This document shows, piece by piece, positions 56,835 through 64,000 of a stretch of 64,000 nucleotides of DNA. The DNA is from Neobacillus drentensis NBRC 102427 (GTDB lineage: Bacteria; Bacillota; Bacilli; Bacillales; Cytobacillaceae). The notes beneath the pieces are model-generated. The model was not told the origin of the DNA. It made no database searches and saw only the letters and a program-made list of their open reading frames with translations. Positions within the stretch are counted from its first letter, which is position 1. Every line of letters begins with the position of its first letter. The translations under genes and the position numbers were made by a program. Location of the stretch: NCBI RefSeq assembly GCF_001591445.1, contig NZ_BCUX01000009.1, forward strand, positions 184,442-248,441, read 5' to 3'.

Positions 56835-58073
56835 TCACTCACTTTTGCCAATAATAGCGAGCCTTTTTGTTTTTTCCTTTATTTCTTCAGGATCAACCTT
56901 AATGCGGGCAACCCCGGTTTCCATAGCCGCTTTTGCGACTGCTGCTGCAACATCCGGAGCAACTCTCGGATCAAAAGGTCCAGGAATGACATAATCTGCA
57001 TTTAGTTCATCTGGGTTGATTAGGTTGGCAATCGCTTCTACAGCCGCGATTTTCATTTTTTCATTTATATGGGTAGCACGAACATCAAGTGCCCCACGGA
57101 AAATTCCCGGGAATGCGAGAACATTGTTAACTTGGTTTGGAAAATCTGAACGGCCTGTGCCAACCACTTTGGCTCCTGCTGCTTTTGCCACATCAGGCAT
57201 AATTTCAGGATCAGGATTGGCCATTGCAAAAATGATTGAATCTGGATTCATTGAAGCGACCATTTCTTTTGTAAGGGCACCTGCAACTGAAACCCCGATA
57301 AATACATCGGCACCTTTAATGACATCTGCAAGGCTGCCTGTTAGGTTATCTCGGTTTGTATATTTCGCTACTTCAGATTTAACTGCATTCATACCTTGTG
57401 GGCGCCCTTCGTAAATGGCTCCTTTAGTATCACACATAATTATGTCTCTAACACCATAACTATATAACAATTTTATAATTGCAATTCCCGCTGCACCAGC
57501 ACCGTTTGCAACCACCTTAATTTCTTGCATTTTTTTGCCGATAAGCTTAAGTGCATTGACAAGTCCAGCCACAGTCACAATTGCTGTACCATGCTGATCA
57601 TCATGAAAAACAGGAATATTTGCTTCCTTTTTCAATCTTTCTTCTATCACGAAACAATTTGGAGCAGCTATATCTTCAAGGTTGACGCCCCCAAAAGTAG
57701 GTTCAAGCAATTTTACGGTTTCAACAATTTTGTCAACATCCGTTGTGTTCAAACAGATTGGAAAAGCATCTACACCTGCAAAACTTTTAAATAGGACTGC
57801 TTTACCTTCCATAACTGGGAGAGCGGCTTCAGGTCCAATATTCCCAAGTCCAAGAACAGCTGTGCCATCAGAAACAACAGCAACCATGTTCCCTTTCATG
57901 GTATATTCATAAACCAATTCTGGCCTTTCATAAATATCTTTGCAAGGCTCTGCAACACCTGGTGAATACGCTAAGCTTAAATCATGTGCATTTCGGACTA
58001 AAACTTTAGATTTTGATTCTAATTTCCCCTTATTAATTCGATGCATATGTAGTGCTTCTTCCCGTAAAGTCAA
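56835..58073 (-). CDS. ytsJ: NADP-dependent malic enzyme
   Basis: Decarboxylates malate to pyruvate with NADPH formation. The 412 residues start at TTG with GGGGTGAG upstream. Motifs: AYSPGVAEPCKDI, GTAVLGLGNIGPEAALPVMEGK, NLEDIAAPNCFVIEE, FHDDQHGTAIV, and the nucleotide site VANGAGAAGIAI. It matches B. subtilis YtsJ (NADP type) in length and in its place between accD and dnaE, here with the GntR gene inserted. An operator lies in its 5' leader. Confidence 0.94.
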   Translation of the reverse strand: MTLREEALHMHRINKGKLESKSKVLVRNAHDLSLAYSPGVAEPCKDIYERPELVYEYTMKGNMVAVVSDGTAVLGLGNIGPEAALPVMEGKAVLFKSFAGVDAFPICLNTTDVDKIVETVKLLEPTFGGVNLEDIAAPNCFVIEERLKKEANIPVFHDDQHGTAIVTVAGLVNALKLIGKKMQEIKVVANGAGAAGIAIIKLLYSYGVRDIIMCDTKGAIYEGRPQGMNAVKSEVAKYTNRDNLTGSLADVIKGADVFIGVSVAGALTKEMVASMNPDSIIFAMANPDPEIMPDVAKAAGAKVVGTGRSDFPNQVNNVLAFPGIFRGALDVRATHINEKMKIAAVEAIANLINPDELNADYVIPGPFDPRVAPDVAAAVAKAAMETGVARIKVDPEEIKEKTKRLAIIGKSE

Positions 58074-58141
58074 GATATCTCACCCCTCAAATTTTTGCAA
58101 AAGCTTATTTAATATCCCTTTATCTGCAGTCCGCTTTTTTG

Positions 58142-58154
58142 GTGGTCAGACCAC
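58142..58154. promoter_or_regulatory. GntR-type operator upstream of malic enzyme
   Basis: GTGGTCAGACCAC, same 13-mer as at 56113-56125. It lies about 20 bp downstream of a TATAGT -10, so it could act as a roadblock and also autoregulate the GntR gene downstream. Confidence 0.75.
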
Positions 58155-58167
58155 ACTTGTCTCATTA

Positions 58168-58197
58168 TCACTATAACATATCTTCAATAGTTGTAAA
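58168..58197 (-). promoter_or_regulatory. Promoter of malic enzyme-gntR
   Basis: On the minus strand TTTACA, 16 bp, TATAGT, starting next to the dnaE stop. Confidence 0.55.
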
Positions 58198-58200
58198 GAA

Positions 58201-61200
58201 TTATTCCTTCAAAACAACATTTTTTGGACCTAGCATATTTCTTAATAATTGCAGTAAATCAGGGGTAGGATTGATATTATTTTCTTCCCCAAGCCTAATG
58301 GTTTTTCGATTTTTTTCATAGTGTAAAACAACTGCCGCTTTTCCTTGATGTTCTTTTAACAGCTGATTTAGTTGTTGAAGAGATTGATCGTCCTGTTTCT
58401 CCTCCACTATTTTCAAATATAAAACTGATTGATTAACGGATTTAGTTTGCAGCCACTCTACTAAATTTGAACCTTGTTGAATAATAAATTGCTGCTTCCC
58501 ATCACGTTCTTCAACTTTCCCTTCAAGCAAAACAAATTTTCCTTGCCCAAATAGATGCGAATATCTTTTGTATACATTCGGGAAAGCTACTGCTTCCATT
58601 TCGCCACTGGAATCACTTATGGATAAAAAGGCCATGGAATCACCTTTCTTGGTCCGTATTGATTTCAGTGACGTGATATATACACCTGATGATATCCTCT
58701 GGTTTTGATTATTAAGACCAAATAAGAGGGTTGCCCCTGAGTGTTTAAGTTGCTTTTCATAAATAGAAACTGGATGGTCAGATAGATAAAAGCCAAGCGC
58801 ATCTTTTTCAAATGTCAGCTTATTCTCTAGGCTAATAGGATCGACTTGCATATAGTTAGGCTTCGGTATGAACTCTTCTTCAAATAAATCAAATTGGTTT
58901 TCTTCGGATGGTTTAAAGATTTGAGCATGCTCCATCGCTACATCTAAACTTGCAAGCAACACGGCACGATCTTCTCCAAATTCATCGAAGCAGCCGGAAT
59001 GGACAAGGAACTCAAGCGTTTTTCGATTAATGGCTTTAGCGGAAACACGTATGCAAAAATCAAATAGGTCAGCAAACTTTCTCTTTTTCCTTGCTTGGAA
59101 AATTTCTTTTAATGCTGCTGCCCCTACGCTTTTAATCGCTGCTAAACTGTAACGAATTCCGTCATGTTCCACTTGAAAGGAGAAACCACTATTATTGATG
59201 GATGGAGGCAGGACTGGAATCCCTTTTTGTTTTGTTTCCATGATATATTGCCCTATTTTCGTATCATTCCCGATGGCTGATGTTAAGAGGCCTGCCATAA
59301 AATAAACCGGGTAATTTGCTTTTAAAAAGGCTAACTGGTAAGCAATCATACTATAAGCAACCGCATGGCTGCGGTTAAAGCCATAATTAGCAAACCGAAC
59401 AATTAAATCGTAGATGTCATTAGCAAGTGTTGATTCATATCCTTTTTTTAAGGCTCCCTGGACAAAATGACTCCGCTCCTTATCAAGAATTTCTTTCTTC
59501 TTTTTCCCGACAGCTCTTCTTAATAAATCGGCTTCACCAAGTGAAAAGCCCGCCATCTTCGAAGCAATTTGCATGATTTGCTCTTGGTAGACAATCACGC
59601 CATATGTATTTTCAAGGATCGGCTGCAAATCAGGGTGTGGAAATTCAACTTTCTTAACGCCATGTTTTCGGTCAATAAAGAGCGGGATATTTTCCATTGG
59701 ACCCGGCCGGTACAAGGCATTGACTGCCACAATATCTTCAAAACGGGAAGGTTTCAAGCGAGTTAGAACCTTACGCATCCCATCGGATTCAAGCTGAAAT
59801 ATACCCGTCGTTTCACCGTCCCCTAACAAGTTGAAGGTCTTAGTGTCCTCTAACGGAATCGAGTTGAGGTTTACCTTCTTCCCCGTCTTACGATAGATAG
59901 AAGATAAAATTGAATCTAGTAATGTAAGATTCCGCAAGCCTAGAAAGTCCATTTTCAGGAGACCGATTTCTTCAAGATGTTCCATCGAATATTGCGTTAA
60001 ATAAACTTGATTAGACCCGCGTTGAATGGGGATCAAATCAATTAGTTGTTTCTCACTTATTACCACACCAGCTGCGTGGGTCGAAGTGTGGCGGGGCAGA
60101 CCTTCTAGTTTTAATGCCGTTTCAAAAAGCCGTTCGTTCATCGGGTTTTCCTTTATAAACCTTCTGAGTGCTTCGGATTCTTTATAGGCACCTTGCAGGT
60201 TTATTCCTAAACGCTGCGGAATTGTCCTTGATAGTTGTTCGAGTTCCTTAGAATTTAATCCAAATACCTTACCGACATCTCTTAAGGCCGCTTTTGCTGC
60301 GAGGGTTCCAAATGTGACGATTTGTGCCACATGCAGTTCACCATATTTTCCCGCCACATAATTAATTACTTCATCACGCCTGTGGTCAGGAAAATCAATA
60401 TCAATATCGGGCATTGAAATCCGTTCAGGATTTAAAAACCGTTCAAATAATAGATTATGCTTTAATGGGTCAACATCGGTAATGTATAAAACATAGGCAA
60501 CTAGCGAACCTGCGGCTGAGCCCCTTCCAGGTCCAGTCAAAATCCCCTGCGCGCGGGCATATCTCATAAAATCCCAAACAATTAAAAAGTAATTGCTGAA
60601 CTCCATTCGCTTTATGACAGAAAGTTCATAGGATAAACGTTGAAAATATTCTTCTGAGGGTGAAGGAAAACGTTCCGTCAATCCCTGCTTGCATAATACT
60701 TCAAGGTACTCCGAAGCTTGCATTCCATTCTCCGTTGGAAATGCTGGCAAGTAGGTCTTATTAAGTTCAATGTTGAAGTTGCATCTGTTAGCAATCCGGA
60801 GCGTATTTTCCAGTGCATCCGGGAGATCAGAAAAGCGATCGACCATCTCACTGGCAGGTTTTAAATAGTACTCGTCGTTTTCCAGTCTTTCTCTGTGGTC
60901 GTCCTGCAATTTATCGCCATTTTTTATGGCTAATAGACACTCTTGGGCAAACATATCTTCTTTTTCTAAATAATGGACCTGGTTTGTTGCTACAAGTGGG
61001 ATAGTCATTTCTTTTGAAATCAAGTTAAACTGTTTTCTGATCGTTGTTTCTTGTTCAAGCTGATGATCTTGAATCGCCAAAAAAAAGCTGTCTCTACCGA
61101 AGATGGCAGCCAATTTACTGATGATTTCTCTGGCAATTTCCTCTTGCCCATTTAAAATAGTCTGCTCGATTTCTCCTGCTGGTCCGGGAGTAATCGCAAT

Positions 61201-61563
61201 AAGCCCTTTCGAATAATGCTTCAGCCATTTTAACGGAATACCATGTTCAGTTTTCGTTTGAACCGTACTGGATATCTTTAATAGATTCTTATAGCCATGG
61301 TCATTCTCAGCGAGCAGGACCAATGGATAAGACTCATTTTGGGTATGTTCACTTTCTACATCTACAGTTAATCCGATAATGGGTCTTAGTTTATTTTTTT
61401 TACACAATTTATAAAATTCAATGGTTCCGTACATAACATTTCTGTCCGTTAAGGCGATCGCAGAAAAGCCTTTTTTTAGTGCATTTTCAATTAAATCCGG
61501 GACTGAAGCTGTACTGGTTAACAAACTATATGCACTATATACATGCAGGTGAATAAAAGACAT
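58201..61563 (-). CDS. dnaE: DNA polymerase III alpha subunit DnaE
   Basis: Replicative polymerase that extends RNA primers with DNA before PolC takes over in Bacillus. The 1120 residues have an N-terminal PHP domain (FIHLHVYSAYSLL, ALTDRNVMYG), the C-family polymerase core (GPGRGSAAGSLVAYVL, PDIDIDFPDHRRDEV with the catalytic acids), a helix-hairpin-helix region and a C-terminal OB domain (FLSISDSSGEMEAVAFP). No proofreading exonuclease domain is present. The PHP metal residues appear only partly conserved, so nuclease activity is uncertain. Confidence 0.96.
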   Translation of the reverse strand: MSFIHLHVYSAYSLLTSTASVPDLIENALKKGFSAIALTDRNVMYGTIEFYKLCKKNKLRPIIGLTVDVESEHTQNESYPLVLLAENDHGYKNLLKISSTVQTKTEHGIPLKWLKHYSKGLIAITPGPAGEIEQTILNGQEEIAREIISKLAAIFGRDSFFLAIQDHQLEQETTIRKQFNLISKEMTIPLVATNQVHYLEKEDMFAQECLLAIKNGDKLQDDHRERLENDEYYLKPASEMVDRFSDLPDALENTLRIANRCNFNIELNKTYLPAFPTENGMQASEYLEVLCKQGLTERFPSPSEEYFQRLSYELSVIKRMEFSNYFLIVWDFMRYARAQGILTGPGRGSAAGSLVAYVLYITDVDPLKHNLLFERFLNPERISMPDIDIDFPDHRRDEVINYVAGKYGELHVAQIVTFGTLAAKAALRDVGKVFGLNSKELEQLSRTIPQRLGINLQGAYKESEALRRFIKENPMNERLFETALKLEGLPRHTSTHAAGVVISEKQLIDLIPIQRGSNQVYLTQYSMEHLEEIGLLKMDFLGLRNLTLLDSILSSIYRKTGKKVNLNSIPLEDTKTFNLLGDGETTGIFQLESDGMRKVLTRLKPSRFEDIVAVNALYRPGPMENIPLFIDRKHGVKKVEFPHPDLQPILENTYGVIVYQEQIMQIASKMAGFSLGEADLLRRAVGKKKKEILDKERSHFVQGALKKGYESTLANDIYDLIVRFANYGFNRSHAVAYSMIAYQLAFLKANYPVYFMAGLLTSAIGNDTKIGQYIMETKQKGIPVLPPSINNSGFSFQVEHDGIRYSLAAIKSVGAAALKEIFQARKKRKFADLFDFCIRVSAKAINRKTLEFLVHSGCFDEFGEDRAVLLASLDVAMEHAQIFKPSEENQFDLFEEEFIPKPNYMQVDPISLENKLTFEKDALGFYLSDHPVSIYEKQLKHSGATLLFGLNNQNQRISSGVYITSLKSIRTKKGDSMAFLSISDSSGEMEAVAFPNVYKRYSHLFGQGKFVLLEGKVEERDGKQQFIIQQGSNLVEWLQTKSVNQSVLYLKIVEEKQDDQSLQQLNQLLKEHQGKAAVVLHYEKNRKTIRLGEENNINPTPDLLQLLRNMLGPKNVVLKE

Positions 61564-61647
61564 ATTCTCACACCCTTCATTCCATAATCTCTCCCTCTAT
61601 TATAGAACGATATTGCTAAAAAAGAAAATATGTTCTCATTTTAAAAA

Positions 61648-61676
61648 ACATATTTACTAATGTTTGTCCATATAAA
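61648..61676 (+). promoter_or_regulatory. Candidate sigma-E promoter of ytrH-ytrI
   Basis: ACATATT (61648-61654), 14 bp, CATATAAA (61669-61676), close to the sigma-E consensus KMATATT-N14-CATACAMT. ytrHI is sigma-E dependent in B. subtilis. Confidence 0.6.
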
Positions 61677-61716
61677 TGATTAATGGGATTGATTATGGGT
61701 AAGGGCGGTTGAGGAT

Positions 61717-62055
61717 ATGAAAGAAATTGGTTTTTTCCCTGCTTTTATTGAAAGCTATTTTATTGCCTTAGGGGTGGTGCTTGGCGGTTCACTTATTGGC
61801 GGGATTGCTTCATTTCTAACTGGGCAGCCTCCACTTACGACCGTTTACCGCTTATCTTCAGCACTGAGAATTTGGGCGATTGTTTCGGCCATTGGCGGGA
61901 CATTTGACGCTGTTTATACGTTTGAAAGAGGAATATTTAACGCCGATACAAAGGACCTAGTCAAACAATTATTAATAATTCTCTCAGCCTTGGGCGGAGC
62001 CCAAACGGGTGCCTTGATTATCAATTGGTTAACACAGGAGCATATCTCATCATGA
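61717..62055 (+). CDS. ytrH: Sporulation membrane protein YtrH
   Basis: A 112-residue membrane protein with three spans (about 10-32, 50-68, 85-105), made in the mother cell during sporulation. GGVLGGSLIGGIA-like glycine-rich helices and the end KQLLIILSALGGAQTGAL are typical. Its stop overlaps the ytrI start. Confidence 0.88.
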   Translation: MKEIGFFPAFIESYFIALGVVLGGSLIGGIASFLTGQPPLTTVYRLSSALRIWAIVSAIGGTFDAVYTFERGIFNADTKDLVKQLLIILSALGGAQTGALIINWLTQEHISS

Positions 62056-62552
62056 GAATCCCGCCATTATATAGAAGACCTGCCTGGCAGCGATTTTTTG
62101 CAGGAATGGCCGTTGGCGGTGTGATTAGCTGGTGTATTTTTTTATATATTTATGGGGTTTGGCAAGAAGAGAACACCGAATTAATTCGTAAACAAGCGCA
62201 GGAAATTGTTGACTTAAAAGACGAGAAAAAAATCTGGCAGGAAGAATATAAAGAAATCAATAAGCGAAAAATTGAACAGCTTACCGTGCAGAAAATCAAT
62301 GTAAGAATTACCAACTGGGAAAAATATAAACTTGATTTATTAAGCGTTTCAGAGACAGAAGATGCGGTTAGAGATGATATGAGCTTGATGATTGCCAAAG
62401 ATATTGAAACAGTCTACAAAAGTAAGGACCTTTTGAAAAAAATTATTGAAAATAAGCCCATTAAAATAAATGATAAGCGGTATAAACTAAAGGTGAAAGA
62501 AATGGTTTTTTATACAAATCTTTCGATACAATTGGAGATACAGTTCGAATAA
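62052..62552 (+). CDS. ytrI: Sporulation membrane protein YtrI
   Basis: A 166-residue protein with one N-terminal membrane helix (about 15-40) and an exported or cytosolic coiled-coil-rich domain (QEIVDLKDEKKIWQEEYKEI). The ATG at 62052 shares ATGA with the ytrH stop, so the two are translationally coupled; an upstream frame to 62025 is not needed. Known to work with YtrH in spore formation, mechanism unclear. Confidence 0.87.
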   Translation: MRIPPLYRRPAWQRFFAGMAVGGVISWCIFLYIYGVWQEENTELIRKQAQEIVDLKDEKKIWQEEYKEINKRKIEQLTVQKINVRITNWEKYKLDLLSVSETEDAVRDDMSLMIAKDIETVYKSKDLLKKIIENKPIKINDKRYKLKVKEMVFYTNLSIQLEIQFE

Positions 62553-62554
62553 AA

Positions 62555-62587
62555 AATCGGCCCCTATGATTTCGTGGGCCGACTTTT
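62555..62587. terminator. Bidirectional terminator between ytrI and nrnA
   Basis: Stem AATCGGCCC / GGGCCGACTT with A and T flanks usable in both directions. Confidence 0.8.
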
Positions 62588-63538
62588 CTATTTGTTAACG
62601 GAATAATTTTCACATACCTCGTCAAGTGCTTTCAATACATTATCTACTTCGTTCCATGAATAGATGGATGCACCTGATGCAAGCGGGTGTCCTCCACCTT
62701 TAAACTGCCTTGCCACTCCATTGATGACCGGACCCTTTGAACGTAGACGGACTCTTATTTGTTCGGCTTCCTCGATGAAGAAAACCCATGCTTTAATTCC
62801 TTTTACATTTCCCAATGTTCCAACTAAGAGCGATGCTTCTGCCGGTTTTGCATTGTACTCTTTGAGAAGTTCTTTTGTTAGCCTGACAGAGGCAACCCCG
62901 TTTTTCTGAAATTCAAAATTTTGAAGGATATAACCGTTTAACTTAATGATATTGGTATCCAATTCATACATCTTGTCAAATAGCTCTGTCCGTGAAAAAT
63001 TATAATGAATCAATTCCCCAGCGTATCCGAGCGTCTTTTCTGTAGTGCTCGGAAAAAGAAATCTTCCCGTATCTCCTACAATTCCAGCGTATAATAATCT
63101 TGCCGCTACATCGTTCATTCTAAGCCCTTTATCTTTTCCAGTTAAATAAAATTCATAAATCATTTCGCTGCACGAGCTGGCACTTGTATCTACCCATAGT
63201 AAATCACCGTATGGATCCTCATTTGGATGATGATCAATTTTTATTAATTTATCCCCCAATGAATAACGCTTGTCATCGATCCGTTCAGCATTTGCGGTAT
63301 CACAAACGATCACTAATGCCCCCTTGTATACGTCATCTCCAATGACATCGAGCCTGCGCATGTAATGAAGGGTTGGCTCCTCTTGACCTACCGCATAAAT
63401 CTTTTTATCTGGAAAGGACGCTTGGAGAATCGCTGCCAATCCACCCTGTGAACCGTAGGCATCTGGGTCCGGACGGACGTGACGATGTATAATGATGGTT
63501 TCATATTGTTTAATCTCTGCTAAAATTTGCTCAATCAT
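62588..63538 (-). CDS. nrnA: Oligoribonuclease / pAp phosphatase NrnA
   Basis: Degrades nano-RNAs and dephosphorylates pAp; a DHH/DHHA1 phosphoesterase. The 316 residues have the four DHH motifs: HRHVRPDPDAYGS, VCDTANAERID, KIDHHPNEDP, and GDTGRF, plus the DHHA1 glycine-rich site GGGHPLASGAS. The ATG at 63538 follows AAAGGAG with an 8-nt gap; a 21-bp extension lacks a site. Divergent from ytpI. Confidence 0.94.
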   Translation of the reverse strand: MIEQILAEIKQYETIIIHRHVRPDPDAYGSQGGLAAILQASFPDKKIYAVGQEEPTLHYMRRLDVIGDDVYKGALVIVCDTANAERIDDKRYSLGDKLIKIDHHPNEDPYGDLLWVDTSASSCSEMIYEFYLTGKDKGLRMNDVAARLLYAGIVGDTGRFLFPSTTEKTLGYAGELIHYNFSRTELFDKMYELDTNIIKLNGYILQNFEFQKNGVASVRLTKELLKEYNAKPAEASLLVGTLGNVKGIKAWVFFIEEAEQIRVRLRSKGPVINGVARQFKGGGHPLASGASIYSWNEVDNVLKALDEVCENYSVNK

Positions 63539-63633
63539 GGGCAATGCTCCTTTTACCAACTAACTCAATGGTGGTATTTTTTTGTTTTTACAGTTACAAT
63601 AATAAAAGATTTTCTATGCTTGGAGGAAATAAT

Positions 63634-63945
63634 ATGTATGTACTTGTTATTTTAATTGCCATACTATTTGCTTTCTATCTATTTTATAAAACAAAATACA
63701 TCAGAAGCAACCGTTTAGTAGAAAAGAAATGGCTTGCTGCAAAATCAAATATTGCACTTGGATTGTTTGTCTTTTTATTTGGAGTTAATCACCTGCTATT
63801 TATTTCTGAAACAACGGTTATGTATATAGTTGCCGCCATATTCATTGTTTATGGAGCAATATTCAGTTGGATTGGTTTCAAAAAATACAAACACTACCTT
63901 CCCTTCGCAATCGAAGAAGCAAAAAACTTTGAAATGCAAAAATAA
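63634..63945 (+). CDS. ytpI: Membrane protein YtpI
   Basis: A 103-residue protein with three hydrophobic spans (about 1-18, 42-60, 66-86) ending in a charged tail. The ATG at 63634 follows TGGAGG; the upstream open frame overlaps nrnA on the other strand and lacks a site. YtpI family, function unknown; next to nrnA as in B. subtilis. Confidence 0.85.
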   Translation: MYVLVILIAILFAFYLFYKTKYIRSNRLVEKKWLAAKSNIALGLFVFLFGVNHLLFISETTVMYIVAAIFIVYGAIFSWIGFKKYKHYLPFAIEEAKNFEMQK

Positions 63946-64000
63946 AAGCCACTACTGAAAAATTAAAGGGTTCCGTTTTCCGGTGCTGTTGGGGGGCGGC

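Noticed and set aside
63946..64000. G-rich tail at the window end as a feature
   Set aside because: Only 55 bases are visible after ytpI, without an ORF, hairpin or recognisable motif.

Overview
The window looks like the chromosome of an endospore-forming, low-GC Bacillaceae member close to Bacillus or Neobacillus. The evidence is the sporulation genes (sspI, ytxC, ytrH, ytrI, ytaF), Bacillus-type replication genes (dnaI, dnaB, dnaE) and Firmicute leader RNAs (lysine riboswitch, two T-boxes, an L20 leader). From memory, the gene order from sdhC to ytpI follows the B. subtilis chromosome almost gene for gene. Family and synteny assignments below come from recall; no database was searched.

Layout. 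1-5.3 kb: sdhC (cut by the window edge), yslB, lysC with its riboswitch, uvrC, trxA. 5.4-10.7 kb: a fatty-acid degradation block, etfA, etfB, fadB, fadR, lcfA, with a FadR box and promoter in front of fadR. 10.8-17.8 kb: DNA maintenance and division genes (yshE plus a possible 27-residue membrane peptide, mutS2, polX, a CvpA-family gene, zapA, rnhC) and an orphan pterin dehydratase gene. 17.8-19.2 kb: an accessory island with a NERD-domain nuclease-like gene between two arrays of 20-21-bp repeats. 19.2-31.7 kb: pheT-pheS, trmH-like ysgA, sspI, a third repeat array, an M42 peptidase, a dUTPase-like gene, ysdB, ysdA, rplT-rpmI-infC, thrS, ytxC. 31.8-43.5 kb: dnaI-dnaB-nrdR, an unknown gene, speD, gapB, coaE, ytaF, mutM, polA, phoR. 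43.5-64 kb: phoP, a MaoC-fold gene, mdh-icd-citZ, ytwI, ytvI, fxsA, pykA-pfkA, accA-accD, a GntR regulator, malic enzyme, dnaE, ytrH-ytrI, nrnA, ytpI.

How it works together. Most of the window is core metabolism and information processing. Central carbon flow is dense here: pfkA and pykA (glycolysis), gapB (gluconeogenesis), citZ, icd, mdh and sdhC (TCA cycle), malic enzyme (malate to pyruvate with NADPH), and accDA (malonyl-CoA supply). FadR, lcfA, fadB and etfAB handle fatty-acid breakdown. A GntR regulator lies between accD and malic enzyme, and the same 13-bp palindrome precedes both transcription units, which suggests a local NADPH/malonyl-CoA regulon.

The least explained features are three repeat arrays, each of five units at 20-21 bp (two helical turns). 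Two of them bracket the NERD gene and share a 50-bp segment with one mismatch. Other points of note are a PhoR kinase with almost no extracytoplasmic sensor domain, a near-identical 17-bp palindrome upstream of etfB and citZ, and a structured-looking leader in front of speD.
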